This document shows, piece by piece, positions 25,855 through 37,259 of a DNA stretch of 64,000 nt. The stretch is from Bradyrhizobium amphicarpaeae (GTDB taxonomy: Bacteria > Pseudomonadota > Alphaproteobacteria > Rhizobiales > Xanthobacteraceae). Position 1 is the first letter of the stretch. Each line of letters starts with the position of its first letter. Location of the stretch: the NCBI RefSeq assembly GCF_002266435.3, contig NZ_CP029426.2:2882001-2946000 (forward strand). The letters are read 5' to 3'. The position numbers and the translations under genes were made by a program. The notes under the pieces were generated by a model, which ran no database searches, was not told the DNA's origin, and saw nothing but the letters and a program-made list of their open reading frames with translations.

Positions 25855-26292
25855 ATGGGCGGCGTGAGCGTTGGCGTCCTCGATCATTTCAACATCCGGA
25901 CCCGGAATCTGGCCGAGACGGTCCGCTTCTACGAGGACGTGCTGGGCCTCGAAAAAGGCGCCCGGCCGAATTTCGCCTTCCCCGGCGCCTGGATGTACAG
26001 CGAGGGCAAGGCGGTGGTGCACCTCGTTGATATTTCCGCGACCGCCGAGCCGCAAAAGCCGGATTCCGGCGTGGTCCATCATGTCGCCTTCGTCAGCACC
26101 GGCTTCGACGGCATGAAGCAGCGGCTGGCATCCAGGGACATGAAGTTCGAGTCCCGCCAGGTGCCCGGCGGCGAGCTCTGGCAGATCTTCGTCAACGACC
26201 CCAACGGGGTCATGATCGAGCTGAATTACGAGGCCGCCAGGGAGCAGGGGGCAGCGCCGACCGAGAAGGCTGACGATATCGGCAGGCAGTAG
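25855..26292 (+). CDS. VOC-fold (glyoxalase/dioxygenase superfamily) protein
   Basis: The 145-residue protein is a single vicinal-oxygen-chelate module pair: DHFNIRTRNLAETVRFYEDV at the N-terminus, VVHHVAFVSTGFDGMKQRL in the middle, and NDPNGVMIELNY with the C-terminal metal-ligand Glu. A histidine near residue 10 and one in VVHHVAF could complete the site. The family covers glyoxalases, ring-cleavage dioxygenases and resistance proteins, so the reaction is unknown. It stands 55 bases in front of mrp on the same strand and may be co-transcribed. Confidence 0.82.
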   Translation: MGGVSVGVLDHFNIRTRNLAETVRFYEDVLGLEKGARPNFAFPGAWMYSEGKAVVHLVDISATAEPQKPDSGVVHHVAFVSTGFDGMKQRLASRDMKFESRQVPGGELWQIFVNDPNGVMIELNYEAAREQGAAPTEKADDIGRQ

Positions 26293-26346
26293 CCTTTTGG
26301 GCGTTTCCGCTCTAATGGGGCATCCTGAACTTTGAGGAGATGCGCT

Positions 26347-27489
26347 TTGAGCGTGACGCAGCAACAGGTTCTCGACAGCCTCGCCCGGATCAAATCCCCC
26401 CGCGGGGTCGCGCTCCCCAATGCCAATGTGCTGAGCGCGATCAACGCGTCCGATGGCAAGGTGTTCTTCTCGATCAATGTCGATGCCGCCGAGGCGAGGG
26501 CCTGGGAGTCCATCCGGGCCGAAGCGGAGGCCGCCGTGCGCGCCATTCCCGGCGTCACCACCGTGATGGTGGCGCTGACCGCCGAACGCAAGCCGGGCTC
26601 CGCGCCGCCGCCACCCCCGCAACCCAGCCGCGGCACGCCCGGCGTGCAGCCGGTCCATGCCCACAAGCCGCCGCCACAGGGCGGCGCCCAATCGCCGATG
26701 GCGCGGCAGTCGGAAATCCCGGGCGTTGCCGCCGTGATCGCGGTCGCCTCCGGCAAGGGCGGCGTCGGCAAGTCGACCACCGCACTGAACCTGGCTCTGG
26801 GCCTTCGCGACCTCGGCCTCAAGGTCGGGCTGCTTGATGCCGACATCTACGGCCCCTCGGTGCCACGGCTGACTGGCCTGCACGCCAAGCCGGAGCTGAA
26901 CGACGAGCGAAAGATGATTCCGCTCCGGCGCTTCGGCCTCGCCATCATGTCCATCGGCTTCCTGGTCGAGGAAGAGACCGCGATGATCTGGCGCGGTCCC
27001 ATGGTGATGTCGGCGGTGACGCAGATGCTGCGCGACGTCGAATGGGGCAAGCTCGACGTGCTGGTCGTCGACATGCCGCCGGGTACCGGCGATGCCCAGC
27101 TCACGCTGGCGCAGAACGTGCCGCTGAAGGGCGCGGTGATCGTCTCGACCCCGCAGGACCTGTCCCTGATCGACGCGCGGCGGGGGCTTGCCATGTTCAA
27201 GAAGGTCAACGTGCCCGTGCTCGGCATCGTCGAGAACATGAGCTACTTCCAGTGCCCGCATTGCGGTACGCGATCGGACATTTTCGGCCATGGCGGGGCC
27301 CGGCACGAGGCCGAGAAGCTCGAGGTCCCCTTCCTCGGCGAGATCCCGCTGCACATGGCGATTCGCGCCAGCTCGGATGCCGGCAATCCCGTCGTCGACA
27401 GCGAGCCGGACGGTCCCCATGCGGCGATCTACCGCGCCATTGCAGGGCAGGTCCGCGACCAGCTGAAGGGCGTCATCGCGGCAGCCTGA
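26347..27489 (+). CDS. mrp: Mrp/ApbC iron-sulfur cluster carrier ATPase
   Basis: The 380-residue protein has an N-terminal MIP18-like domain (about 1-80), a Pro-rich linker, and a ParA-like P-loop ATPase with the deviant Walker A GKGGVGKS (136-143), the Mrp motif DADIYGPSVPRL, and the cluster-binding C303-X2-C306 (CPHC). ApbC/Mrp proteins carry and deliver 4Fe-4S clusters to apo-enzymes in the cytoplasm. The TTG at 26347 is chosen because GAGGAG stands just upstream; an earlier in-frame TTG at 26332 lacks a ribosome site. Confidence 0.93.
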   Translation: MSVTQQQVLDSLARIKSPRGVALPNANVLSAINASDGKVFFSINVDAAEARAWESIRAEAEAAVRAIPGVTTVMVALTAERKPGSAPPPPPQPSRGTPGVQPVHAHKPPPQGGAQSPMARQSEIPGVAAVIAVASGKGGVGKSTTALNLALGLRDLGLKVGLLDADIYGPSVPRLTGLHAKPELNDERKMIPLRRFGLAIMSIGFLVEEETAMIWRGPMVMSAVTQMLRDVEWGKLDVLVVDMPPGTGDAQLTLAQNVPLKGAVIVSTPQDLSLIDARRGLAMFKKVNVPVLGIVENMSYFQCPHCGTRSDIFGHGGARHEAEKLEVPFLGEIPLHMAIRASSDAGNPVVDSEPDGPHAAIYRAIAGQVRDQLKGVIAAA

Positions 27490-27541
27490 GCCCGCCCGGG
27501 GCCGCTCCCCTCGTCCTTTTGGGGGCATGCGACTTTCGTAG

Positions 27542-28795
<1,254 letters not shown>

Positions 28796-28823
28796 TCGTC
28801 TAGGCCTAAAGTCGCAAGACCGG

Positions 28824-28860
28824 AAAGCCCGGCCTCCAGTGGAGGCCGGGCTTTTTCTTT
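28824..28860 (+). terminator. Intrinsic terminator after TakP-like copy 1
   Basis: A perfect 14-bp stem (AAAGCCCGGCCTCC / GGAGGCCGGGCTTT) with loop AGT is followed by TTCTTT. It separates the two binding-protein genes, so each probably has its own promoter. Confidence 0.9.
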
Positions 28861-28963
28861 GCCGCAGTGCGATCGGGATGGCATTCGGTCCCGGCTTGCG
28901 TCATGCTGACCGCAAGCCTCGGAAAGAAGGCTCACAATCACTGATACATCAGGGCAGGAAATC

Positions 28964-30052
<1,089 letters not shown>

Positions 30053-30074
30053 GCGCATCACCGGTTGGATGCAG

Positions 30075-30107
30075 CGCCCCGGAGCGAAAGCTCCGGGGCG
30101 TTTTTTT
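30075..30107 (+). terminator. Intrinsic terminator after TakP-like copy 2
   Basis: An 11-bp stem (CGCCCCGGAGC / GCTCCGGGGCG) with a GAAA tetraloop is followed by TTTTTTT. It is a textbook Rho-independent terminator. Confidence 0.93.
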
Positions 30108-30433
30108 ATGCAATCAAGGGAGCGCCCAACTCAAAATTCGAAAAACAACCCCATGCACAGTAGCCAACGGCTTGATAAATCATAAGAAAAAATTGGCCGC
30201 ACAGGCGGCCTTCGTGGAGGTGCAGCCGGCGTCGGGAGGCGGAGCACTTTGACATGTCGGGCAAAGCACCGGCGGGATGCGGAAATTGACCAATCCGAAG
30301 TATCTCGTTGGCAATCCGGGCGCTGCGCATCTTGGAGCTGTGGATGCGCTGCTGCCGATCTGCTGCGGCTCGGGAGTCTTTTGAACCGCATTTCGGTTGC
30401 AGGCGTCAAACGCCGAAAGCCCCAGGTGTCGCC
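30108..30433. other. Intergenic stretch without a convincing gene
   Basis: This 326-base region is more A+T-rich at its left end (AAAATTCGAAAAACAACC) and then becomes G+C-rich. A 35-codon frame from 30277 and several shadows exist, but none has a good ribosome site or recognisable sequence. I see nothing definite in it. Confidence 0.4.
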
Positions 30434-30751
30434 TTGTCTCCCAGTCCGGCCGATCTCTTTCACGTCCCCACGCTGATCTGTGCGTGGGGCCTTGCGCTTG
30501 GAATTTCGGGCGGCCCGTTGCTGCTGAAATTCCTTAACTATAGGCCGGTGACCAGGGGCGCTGTCTTGCAGGCCGTATCGAGCTTTGTCGTGACGGGGGG
30601 CTATGTGACGATTGGCACCGCCGCGATCGGCGCTCACGAGCGCGGTCTGATTTCATGGCCCGCGAGCATTGTCGTGATGGCGTGCCTGCTCGCCGTCGCC
30701 GCCGGCAGCTCGTTCTTGATCGAGCGGTGGTATCCCGACGAACGGGCCTAG
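30434..30751 (+). CDS. Small membrane protein of unknown function
   Basis: The conserved-looking part is a 105-residue protein with three hydrophobic helices (about 14-32, 45-62 and 73-93) and a C-terminal ERWYPDERA tail. The frame is open from 30308, but the earlier part is Arg/Cys-rich and looks non-coding, so I place the start at the TTG at 30434, preceded by CCAGG. The start is uncertain. No family is recognised. It sits between the binding proteins and the two-component genes, all on the same strand. Confidence 0.5.
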   Translation: MSPSPADLFHVPTLICAWGLALGISGGPLLLKFLNYRPVTRGAVLQAVSSFVVTGGYVTIGTAAIGAHERGLISWPASIVVMACLLAVAAGSSFLIERWYPDERA

Positions 30752-30929
30752 CGGATCGCATGGTGAGGATGACCCCAACTCGGCGGGTGCCGATGCTTAC
30801 AAGGGGCTGACACCGCGCGAGAGGCCCGCGCGAGCTGCCTTTTTGCTGGCTGAAACCTGGCGAATGGTAGAAGAGAGCGGAGTGCGGCGCGGGCCGTACG
30901 GTGACACTTGAGTTTTCGGCGGATTTGCG

Positions 30930-31604
30930 ATGCGCCTTCTGATCGTCGAGGACAATGCCGAGCTGTCGCGGCTCGTCGCGGGCGGGCTGGCGGCGGCGGG
31001 CTACCAGAGCGACATCGTCGGCAGCGCGGCCGAGGCGCGCGAGGCGGTGAGCAGCGTCAGCTATGCTGCGATGATCCTCGACCTCGGGCTGCCCGACGGC
31101 GACGGCCTGTCGGTGCTGCGCGAGCTGCGCCTCAAGATGGAGCCGCTCCCCGTGCTGGTGCTGACCGCACGCGGCGGCCTGCAGGACCGCGTCAGCGGCC
31201 TGCGCAGCGGCGCGGACGACTATCTCGCCAAGCCCTTCGCGATGGAGGAGCTGATCGCGCGGCTGGAGGCGATCCTGCGCCGGCCCGGCCAGCTGCTCGG
31301 CCGCTCGCTCAATCTCGCCAACCTCGTCTACGACACCGAGAGCCGCCAGATCTTCGTCGACGACCAGCCGCGGATCATCTCCGCGCGCGAGACGTCGGTG
31401 CTGGAGATCCTGCTGCGCCGGCAGGGCCGGGTGGTGCCGAAGAAGAACGTCGAGGACCACATCTTCGGACTGGACGGCGAGGTCGCCTCCAACGCGGTCG
31501 AGGTCTATGTCTCGCGGCTGCGCAAGCAGCTCGCCGAGCACGGCGCCAAGGTCGTGATCCATACCATCCGCGGCGTCGGCTATCTCATGGACGTGGAGAA
31601 ATAG
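30930..31604 (+). CDS. OmpR/TctD-type response regulator
   Basis: The 224-residue protein has a receiver domain with D8 and phospho-acceptor D51 (ILDLGLPDGDG), the switch Thr in VLTARG, Lys in YLAKPF, and a winged-helix OmpR output domain (about 128-220) ending in VYVSRLRKQL to TIRGVGYLM. It resembles TctD/QseB regulators, which often control carboxylate transporters. It is followed one base later by its kinase gene. The flanking TRAP genes are the natural targets, but no operator repeat was found. Confidence 0.92.
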   Translation: MRLLIVEDNAELSRLVAGGLAAAGYQSDIVGSAAEAREAVSSVSYAAMILDLGLPDGDGLSVLRELRLKMEPLPVLVLTARGGLQDRVSGLRSGADDYLAKPFAMEELIARLEAILRRPGQLLGRSLNLANLVYDTESRQIFVDDQPRIISARETSVLEILLRRQGRVVPKKNVEDHIFGLDGEVASNAVEVYVSRLRKQLAEHGAKVVIHTIRGVGYLMDVEK

Positions 31605-31605
31605 C

Positions 31606-33018
31606 GTGGCCCAGATCGGGTCCCATACCGGGTCCTTCGGCAGGTCGCCGACGTTCAAATCCCTGATCTGGCGCATCGTGTTCCTGCACATCCTGGCCGT
31701 CGCGGTGGTCGCGATCTTCCTGCCGCTGGTGCTGTTCTGGCTGCTCAATTCCGAGATCGACCAGCTGCATCGCGATGCCATGCGCGCCCAGGCCGAGGTG
31801 CTGGCGGAGCGCATCGTTGTCCAGCCGGGCGGCGTGCTGACCTTCAATCTGCCCGACAGTCTCAAGGGCCTCTACTCGGAAGCCTATGGCCGCTATCAGT
31901 ACGACATTCGCGATGCCGACGGCCGGCTGCTGTTCTCCTCGCATCGGCGTACCGCTGCCGCCGCGCCGCGCGCGTCGGAGAGCATTTCCGGCGCCGCCGT
32001 CACCCGCGAGATCGACGGCAAGAGGGTGCGCATCCAGGTCGCGGAAGACCTCGCGCACCGTGACGTCATCATCGACGACATCGTCTCGAACTTCTTCCGC
32101 CGCGTGGGATGGATCACCATCCCGATCCTGCTGATCCTGCTCGCCACCGACATCATCATCTTTCGCCGTGCGATCGCGCCGCTGTGGAAGGCGTCCGAGG
32201 AGGCCAGCAACATCGGTCCGGCGCGCACCGACATCCGCCTGCCGACCGAGCAGATCCCGCGCGAGATCCTGCCGCTCGTCACCGCCGTCAACCGGGCGCT
32301 CGACCGCCTCGAAGGCGGTTTTCGGGTGCAGCGGCAGTTCACGGCGGATGCCGCGCATCAATTGCGCACGCCGCTCGCGATCCTGCGCACGCGGATCGAG
32401 ACGCTCGGCGATCATGCGGTGCGGCAGGCGCTGCATGCCGACATCGAAACCATGAGCCGTCTCGTCGCCCAACTGCTGGAGATCGCCGAACTCGACACTT
32501 TGGTGCTCGATCCCGGCGAGATCGCGGATTTGCGCGCGGTCTGCGCCGAGGTGGTCGCCTCGATCGCCCCGTTCGCGATCGCGCAGCACAAGGACATCGC
32601 GCTGCGGGGCACCGACGCGCCGGTCAGCATCCACGGCAATGCGGAGATGCTCCAGCGCGCGATCTTCAACCTTGCCGAAAACGCCATCAAGTTCACGGCA
32701 AAGGACACCACCGTCGACGTCGAGGTGGGCGAGGACGGTTCGGTGCGCGTGCGCGATTGCGGCCCGGGCATCGTGGAGGCCGAGCGCGAGCTGATCTTCC
32801 AGCGCTTCTGGCGCGCCGACCGCCGCCGCAGCGACGGCGCGGGACTCGGGCTGTCGATCGTGCGCGCCGTGACCGACGATCACGCGGCCACCGTCGCGGT
32901 GGAGAACTTACCCGGCGGCGGCGCGGAGTTCACGTTGCGGTTTCGGCTGGCGGAGCAGGGCACTTTACCCTCTCCCCTTGCGGGCCCTCTCGCGGGAGCG
33001 GGCGTCTCGCCGCGGTAG
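31606..33018 (+). CDS. TctE/QseC-type sensor histidine kinase
   Basis: The 470-residue protein has an N-terminal helix (about 24-47), a periplasmic domain of about 120 residues, a second helix (about 168-186), a HAMP-like linker, and a HisKA domain with H251 in FTADAAHQLRTPLA, then a HATPase domain with GAGLGLSIVRAV. The start is GTG at 31606, one base after the regulator stop. The last 20 residues (TLPSPLAGPLAGAGVSPR) are encoded by an intergenic-type repeat whose hairpin contains the stop codon, so the C-terminus looks extended by repeat insertion. The domain layout matches carboxylate-sensing TctE kinases. Confidence 0.9.
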   Translation: MAQIGSHTGSFGRSPTFKSLIWRIVFLHILAVAVVAIFLPLVLFWLLNSEIDQLHRDAMRAQAEVLAERIVVQPGGVLTFNLPDSLKGLYSEAYGRYQYDIRDADGRLLFSSHRRTAAAAPRASESISGAAVTREIDGKRVRIQVAEDLAHRDVIIDDIVSNFFRRVGWITIPILLILLATDIIIFRRAIAPLWKASEEASNIGPARTDIRLPTEQIPREILPLVTAVNRALDRLEGGFRVQRQFTADAAHQLRTPLAILRTRIETLGDHAVRQALHADIETMSRLVAQLLEIAELDTLVLDPGEIADLRAVCAEVVASIAPFAIAQHKDIALRGTDAPVSIHGNAEMLQRAIFNLAENAIKFTAKDTTVDVEVGEDGSVRVRDCGPGIVEAERELIFQRFWRADRRRSDGAGLGLSIVRAVTDDHAATVAVENLPGGGAEFTLRFRLAEQGTLPSPLAGPLAGAGVSPR

Positions 33019-33027
33019 CGGCGAGAC
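33004..33027. repeat. Hairpin repeat containing the kinase stop codon
   Basis: A 10-bp perfect stem (GTCTCGCCGC / GCGGCGAGAC) has the TAG stop partly in its GGTA loop. The preceding CCCTCTCCCCTTGCGGG is the type of intergenic repeat frequent in Bradyrhizobium. It also separates the convergent kinase and dctM genes and could serve as a bidirectional terminator. Confidence 0.6.
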
Positions 33028-33044
33028 GGGTGAAGGGCGCTCTC

Positions 33045-34700
33045 TTACTTCGACGGCGGTCCGAGATCCAGCGGCGGCAGCTCGATCTGCGGCACTTCGA
33101 TCTTGATCGTGTTGGGATCGATGGTCGACTGGACGCCCTTGTAGTGCATCACCATCGACGGGAACGTGATCACCAATCCGACCATGATCATCTGGATGAC
33201 GACGAACGGCACCGCACCCCAATAGATCTGGCCCGTGGTGACGGGGTCCATCCGCTTTCCGGTGACGCGATCGGTGTAGCGGTCCTTCGGTGCGACCGAG
33301 CGCAGATAGAAGAGCGCGAAGCCGAACGGCGGATGCATGAACGAGGTCTGCATGTTGACGCCGAGGATGACGCCGAACCAGATCAGGTCGATGCCGAGAT
33401 GCTCGGCGGCGGGTCCGAGCAGCGGGATCACGATGAAGGCCAGTTCGAAGAAGTCGAGGAAGAAGGCCAGCACGAACACGAAGACGTTGACGAAGATCAG
33501 GAAGCCGACCTGGCCGCCGGGCAGCGAGGTGAGCAGGTGCTCGACCCAGACGTGCCCGTTGACGCCATAGAAGGTGAGCGAGAACACGCGGGCGCCGACC
33601 AGGATGAACACGACGAAAGCCGACAGCTTGGCGGTCGATTCCGTTGCTTGCCGGATCAGGTCCCAGCTCAGACGCCGCTTCGCGGCGCCGAGGATGAGGG
33701 CGCCGGCGGCGCCCATCGCGCCGCCTTCGGTCGGGGTCGCGATGCCGATGAAGATCGTGCCGAGCACCAGGAAGATCAGGAACAGCGGCGGCACCATCAC
33801 GAAGGTGGTCTGCTGCGCCATCTTCGAGAGGAAGCGGAAGCCGGTGAGCTTGTCGATTACCCAGTTCAGCACGGCGACGACGAACGCGAAGATGATGCCG
33901 TAGAACATGCTGAGCACGACATAGTCGGCGCCATGGGTCTCCGAATTGCGCATCATGAACCAGCCGAACACGCAGCTCGCCAGGAACAGCACGCCGAGGG
34001 AACGCAGGCCGCGATCGCCGCTGTCTTCGCGGAAGCCGATGGCTTCCTTCGGCAGGCCCGGCGTGGCCTTCGGGAAGATCATGCTGACGAGGAAGGCGTA
34101 GCCGGCATAGAGCCCCGCGAGCACGAGGCCGGGAATGAAGGCGCCCTCGTACATGTCGCCGACGGACTTGCCGAGCTGGTCGGCCATCACGATCAGGACG
34201 AGCGAGGGCGGAATGATCTGCGCGAGCGTGCCGGACGCGGCGATGACACCGGCCGCCACGCGGCGGTCATAGCCGTAGCGCAGCATGATCGGCAGCGAGA
34301 TCAGGCCCATCGAGATCACGGACGCCGCGACCACGCCCGTCGTGGCGGCAAGCAGCGCACCGACGAAGATCACGGCATAGGCAAGACCGCCGCGGATGGT
34401 GCCGAACAGCTGGCCGATGGTGTCGAGCAGGTCCTCGGCCATGCCCGACCGCTCCAGCACCAGTCCCATGAAGGTGAAGAAGGGAATGGCGAGCAGCGTG
34501 TCGTTGTTCATCACGCCGTAGACGCGCTCGGGAAGCGCCTGGAGGAAGTCGGGGTGGAATTGGCCGAGCTCGACGCCGATGACGGCGTAGAACAGGCCGA
34601 CTGCGCCGAGCGAGAATGCCGCGGGATAGCCGAGCAGCAGCACGACGACCAGCGACGCGAACATGATGGGCGCCATATTGGCGACAATGAAAGCGGTCAT
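33045..34700 (-). CDS. dctM: TRAP transporter large permease subunit (DctM)
   Basis: The 551-residue protein is a 12-14-helix DctM permease. It has the family features FTFMGLVLERSGMAEDLLDT, the sodium-site helix ending in ATTGVVAASVISMG, and IIPPSLVLIVMADQLG. A hydrophilic insert of about 60 residues in the middle (KATPGLPKEAIGFREDSG) matches the longer mannitol/chloroaromatic or 2-oxo acid TRAP class. The ATG at 34700 follows AGGGGGAAATC. It imports substrate delivered by the TakP-like proteins using a sodium gradient. The small subunit gene is 27 bases upstream. Confidence 0.93.
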   Translation of the reverse strand: MTAFIVANMAPIMFASLVVVLLLGYPAAFSLGAVGLFYAVIGVELGQFHPDFLQALPERVYGVMNNDTLLAIPFFTFMGLVLERSGMAEDLLDTIGQLFGTIRGGLAYAVIFVGALLAATTGVVAASVISMGLISLPIMLRYGYDRRVAAGVIAASGTLAQIIPPSLVLIVMADQLGKSVGDMYEGAFIPGLVLAGLYAGYAFLVSMIFPKATPGLPKEAIGFREDSGDRGLRSLGVLFLASCVFGWFMMRNSETHGADYVVLSMFYGIIFAFVVAVLNWVIDKLTGFRFLSKMAQQTTFVMVPPLFLIFLVLGTIFIGIATPTEGGAMGAAGALILGAAKRRLSWDLIRQATESTAKLSAFVVFILVGARVFSLTFYGVNGHVWVEHLLTSLPGGQVGFLIFVNVFVFVLAFFLDFFELAFIVIPLLGPAAEHLGIDLIWFGVILGVNMQTSFMHPPFGFALFYLRSVAPKDRYTDRVTGKRMDPVTTGQIYWGAVPFVVIQMIMVGLVITFPSMVMHYKGVQSTIDPNTIKIEVPQIELPPLDLGPPSK

Positions 34701-34727
34701 GATTTCCCCCTAAACCGTCGCCAACGG

Positions 34728-35309
34728 CTACTTCTTCTCGATCGCTTCGACGAGATGCTCGACTTCCGCCTCGAGCGCCGAGACCTGGGATTCATGCGGG
34801 TCCGGAATCATTCCGCGCATCACCGCAATCCGCTTGATCAGCTCGGAGATGCCCTGAACGAGCAGGAACGCGAACCCGATCATGATCAGGGCCTTGGCGG
34901 GCCATTGCGGCAGGCCGCCGGCATTGCCGGATTGCTCGTTGATGTGGAACGAGCGCTGGAAGAACGGCACGCCGGTGATGATCATGACGATGCACAGCGG
35001 GATCAGGAAGAACAAATGACCGACCACGTCGATCACGTTACGCACCGTCTTCGGCAGCGCGTTGTTCACGATGTCGATGCGGATGTGCTCGTTGTCGAGC
35101 AGCGTCCAGGGCGAGCAGAGCAGGAACACGATGCTGAACAGCACCCATTGCAGCTCGAGCCACGAATTGGAGGACGTGTCGAAGGTCTTGCGGATGATCG
35201 CATTGACCGCGGAGATGATGACGGCGGCCACGATCAGCCACGCCAGGCGTTTGCCCGTCCAGCGTGTGAACGCGTCGATTCCTTGGCTCAGCTTAAGGAG
35301 CGCTTGCAA
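34728..35309 (-). CDS. dctQ: TRAP transporter small permease subunit (DctQ)
   Basis: The 193-residue protein has four membrane helices (about 22-42, 60-75, 92-112 and 138-158) and DctQ-type motifs (WLELQWVLFSIVFLLCSPWT, then NEHIRIDIVNNALP). The C-terminus is an acidic coiled tail (SALEAEVEHLVEAIEKK). The start is the TTG at 35309, preceded by GGGGGAGGACC; the frame is open to 35432 but the earlier part is unlike the family. It pairs with DctM; the DctQM pair lies opposite the two binding proteins and the two-component genes. Confidence 0.92.
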   Translation of the reverse strand: MQALLKLSQGIDAFTRWTGKRLAWLIVAAVIISAVNAIIRKTFDTSSNSWLELQWVLFSIVFLLCSPWTLLDNEHIRIDIVNNALPKTVRNVIDVVGHLFFLIPLCIVMIITGVPFFQRSFHINEQSGNAGGLPQWPAKALIMIGFAFLLVQGISELIKRIAVMRGMIPDPHESQVSALEAEVEHLVEAIEKK

Positions 35310-35481
35310 CGATAGGTCCTCCCCCGATTGTGTGCCCCGGCCGTCTTGACTGCGCCGAACTGGGCGCGTGGCTTGTCTCGCCGCGCAGGCATGAGGCCGC
35401 CGCACCAAACCAGCGAGTTTGTCGCCAGTCAATCGGAAGTTTGTTGATAGTTAAGGGGAATAAGGCCGCACGGCGACGGTG

Positions 35482-36501
35482 TCACCCGCCGGTGACGCTC
35501 ATATGCCGGGAGACGCTGGGACGGTCGTGGCGGCGGTCGATGATGAAATCGTGGCCCTTGGGCTTCAGCCCGATGGCGCGGTCGATCGCATCCGCAAGCA
35601 GCATGTCGTCATCGGATGCACGCAGAGGTTTGCGCAAATCGGAGGCATCCTCGTGGCCGAGGCAGGTGTGCAGCGTTCCCGTGCAGGTGACGCGAACCCG
35701 GTTGCAGGATTCACAGAAATTATGCGTCATCGGCGTGATGAAGCCGAGCTTGCCGCCGGTCTCGGCGACGCTGACATAACGCGCCGGGCCGCCGGTGCTT
35801 TCGGCCAGATCCGTCAGCGTGAATTGCTGGGCGAGGCGCGCGCGCACCAGCGACAGCGGCAGATACTGGTCGATCCGTCCCGATCCGATCTCGCCCATCG
35901 GCATGACCTCGATCAGCGTCAGGTCCATGCCTTTTCCGTGGGCCCAGCGCATCAGGTCGGGAAGCTCGTCCTCGTTGAGGTTCTTCAGCGCGACAGCGTT
36001 GATCTTCACGGCAAGACCTGCGGCGCGCGCGGCCTCGATGCCTTCCAGCACCTTGTCGATCTCGCCCCAGCGGGTGATCTCGCGAAATTTCTGGGGATCG
36101 AGCGTGTCGAGCGATACGTTGATGCGGCGGACGCCGCAATCAGCGAGCTCGCTTGCGTGTTTCGCAAGCTGGGTCCCGTTGGTGGTCAGCGTCAGTTCGT
36201 TCAGGGCGCCGCTCGACAGGTGCCGCGACAGCGAGCGCACCAGGGACATCACGTTGCGCCGGACCAGCGGCTCGCCGCCGGTCAGCCGCAGCTTCTTGAC
36301 GCCCTTGGCGATGAAAGCCGAGCAGAGCCGGTCGAGCTCCTCCAGCGTCAACAGGTTCGCCTTGGGCAGGAACGTCATGTCTTCCGACATGCAGTAGAAG
36401 CAGCGCAGGTCGCAGCGATCGGTGACGGAGACGCGCAGATAGCTGATGGTCCGCCCGAACGGATCGGTCATCGGGGTCGACAGCGCGGTGGATCCGTTCA
36501 T
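35482..36501 (-). CDS. moaA: GTP 3',8-cyclase MoaA
   Basis: The 339-residue radical-SAM enzyme has the N-terminal cluster motif C30-X3-C34-X2-C37, the GGEP motif ([12 protein letters not shown]), and the C-terminal cluster C263-X2-C266-X13-C280. The C-terminus ends in GG, which is required in MoaA. It converts GTP to 3',8-cyclo-GTP, the first step of molybdenum cofactor synthesis, in the cytoplasm. No other moa gene is nearby, but FdhD, the YdeP-type enzyme and a MOSC-fusion protein in this window are cofactor users or processors. A second ATG ten codons in is an alternative start. Confidence 0.95.
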   Translation of the reverse strand: MNGSTALSTPMTDPFGRTISYLRVSVTDRCDLRCFYCMSEDMTFLPKANLLTLEELDRLCSAFIAKGVKKLRLTGGEPLVRRNVMSLVRSLSRHLSSGALNELTLTTNGTQLAKHASELADCGVRRINVSLDTLDPQKFREITRWGEIDKVLEGIEAARAAGLAVKINAVALKNLNEDELPDLMRWAHGKGMDLTLIEVMPMGEIGSGRIDQYLPLSLVRARLAQQFTLTDLAESTGGPARYVSVAETGGKLGFITPMTHNFCESCNRVRVTCTGTLHTCLGHEDASDLRKPLRASDDDMLLADAIDRAIGLKPKGHDFIIDRRHDRPSVSRHMSVTGG

Positions 36502-36609
36502 GGAGAGGCCTTGTCACTTACGGCGACGGGCGCACCTTTTGCTTCAGTGGTGCTCGGGAAGCAATCTAAGCATCGGACGCGACGAGGACAATCGGGTGGT
36601 ATACTTAGA

Positions 36610-37104
36610 TCAGCGTTTGCCGGCGTTCGGATCGGGGAACGGCGAGCCCGCGGCCGGTGCGGCTTCGACGGGTGCCGCGGCCGGCGCGGCGGCAGCCGGT
36701 TTGGGCTTCCTCGGCCGGTGCGGCTTGCGAACCGGTTTCGGCGGGGTGGCCGGCTGAAGTTCCGCAAACACCGGATTCGGATCTGATGTCGCCGAGGCGG
36801 GTGTGGTGAAAGTCCCGGGATTTCTGATCACGTTCACCGGGACGCTCGCCGGCTGGTACTTGGGCAGCACAAAAGCGACCGTAAAGGGAGCCTCGGGGGC
36901 GGGAACCGAGACGGAGCAGGGGGTCTTGCAGCCCGGACCGAGTGATGTCGTGGCGTCGGCACCCGGAGGATTGGATTCGAGCCGGACCTGCACGGTCGGC
37001 GGGGCCGATTTGAACATGTCCCAGGACATCGAGGAGCAGCCCCCAAGACTTGCCGCTCCCACAAGACTCGCTCCGGCTAACGCAACCGCAATGACACGAC
37101 GCAT
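36610..37104 (-). CDS. Predicted lipoprotein with PEGA-like domain
   Basis: The 164-residue product has a signal peptide ending in the lipobox LGGC (cysteine near residue 23), a short beta domain with VQVRLESNPPGADATTSLGP and two cysteines (CKTPC) that looks PEGA-like, and a Pro/Ala/Lys-rich tail (KPVRKPHRPRKPKPAAAA). It is expected at the cell envelope, the tail perhaps contacting peptidoglycan. The ATG at 37104 gives the best signal; the frame is open to 37137. A perfect CtrA box lies 95-109 bases upstream. Confidence 0.65.
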   Translation of the reverse strand: MRRVIAVALAGASLVGAASLGGCSSMSWDMFKSAPPTVQVRLESNPPGADATTSLGPGCKTPCSVSVPAPEAPFTVAFVLPKYQPASVPVNVIRNPGTFTTPASATSDPNPVFAELQPATPPKPVRKPHRPRKPKPAAAAPAAAPVEAAPAAGSPFPDPNAGKR

Positions 37105-37198
37105 GACCCATCCACTTCGACTGCGACGAACCGCCACATGACCCCGCGCGGACCTTAGAAGCGTCGTCTGGGGCAGGCAACCGGCGGGCTGCGCATAG

Positions 37199-37213
37199 TT
37201 AATGAATGGTTAA
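37199..37213. promoter_or_regulatory. Predicted CtrA binding site
   Basis: TTAATGAATGGTTAA matches TTAA-N7-TTAA exactly. It lies between gph (ends at 37260, leftward) and the lipoprotein gene (starts at 37104, leftward), 95-109 bases before the lipoprotein start. Confidence 0.55.
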
Positions 37214-37259
37214 TGCAGGGTTGGCTGAATACCAATTATATATCAATGGCTTGTCCGCG

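Noticed and set aside
30277..30384. 35-codon frame in the gap after the second TakP-like gene
   Set aside because: The ribosome site is weak and the sequence has no feature I can recognise.
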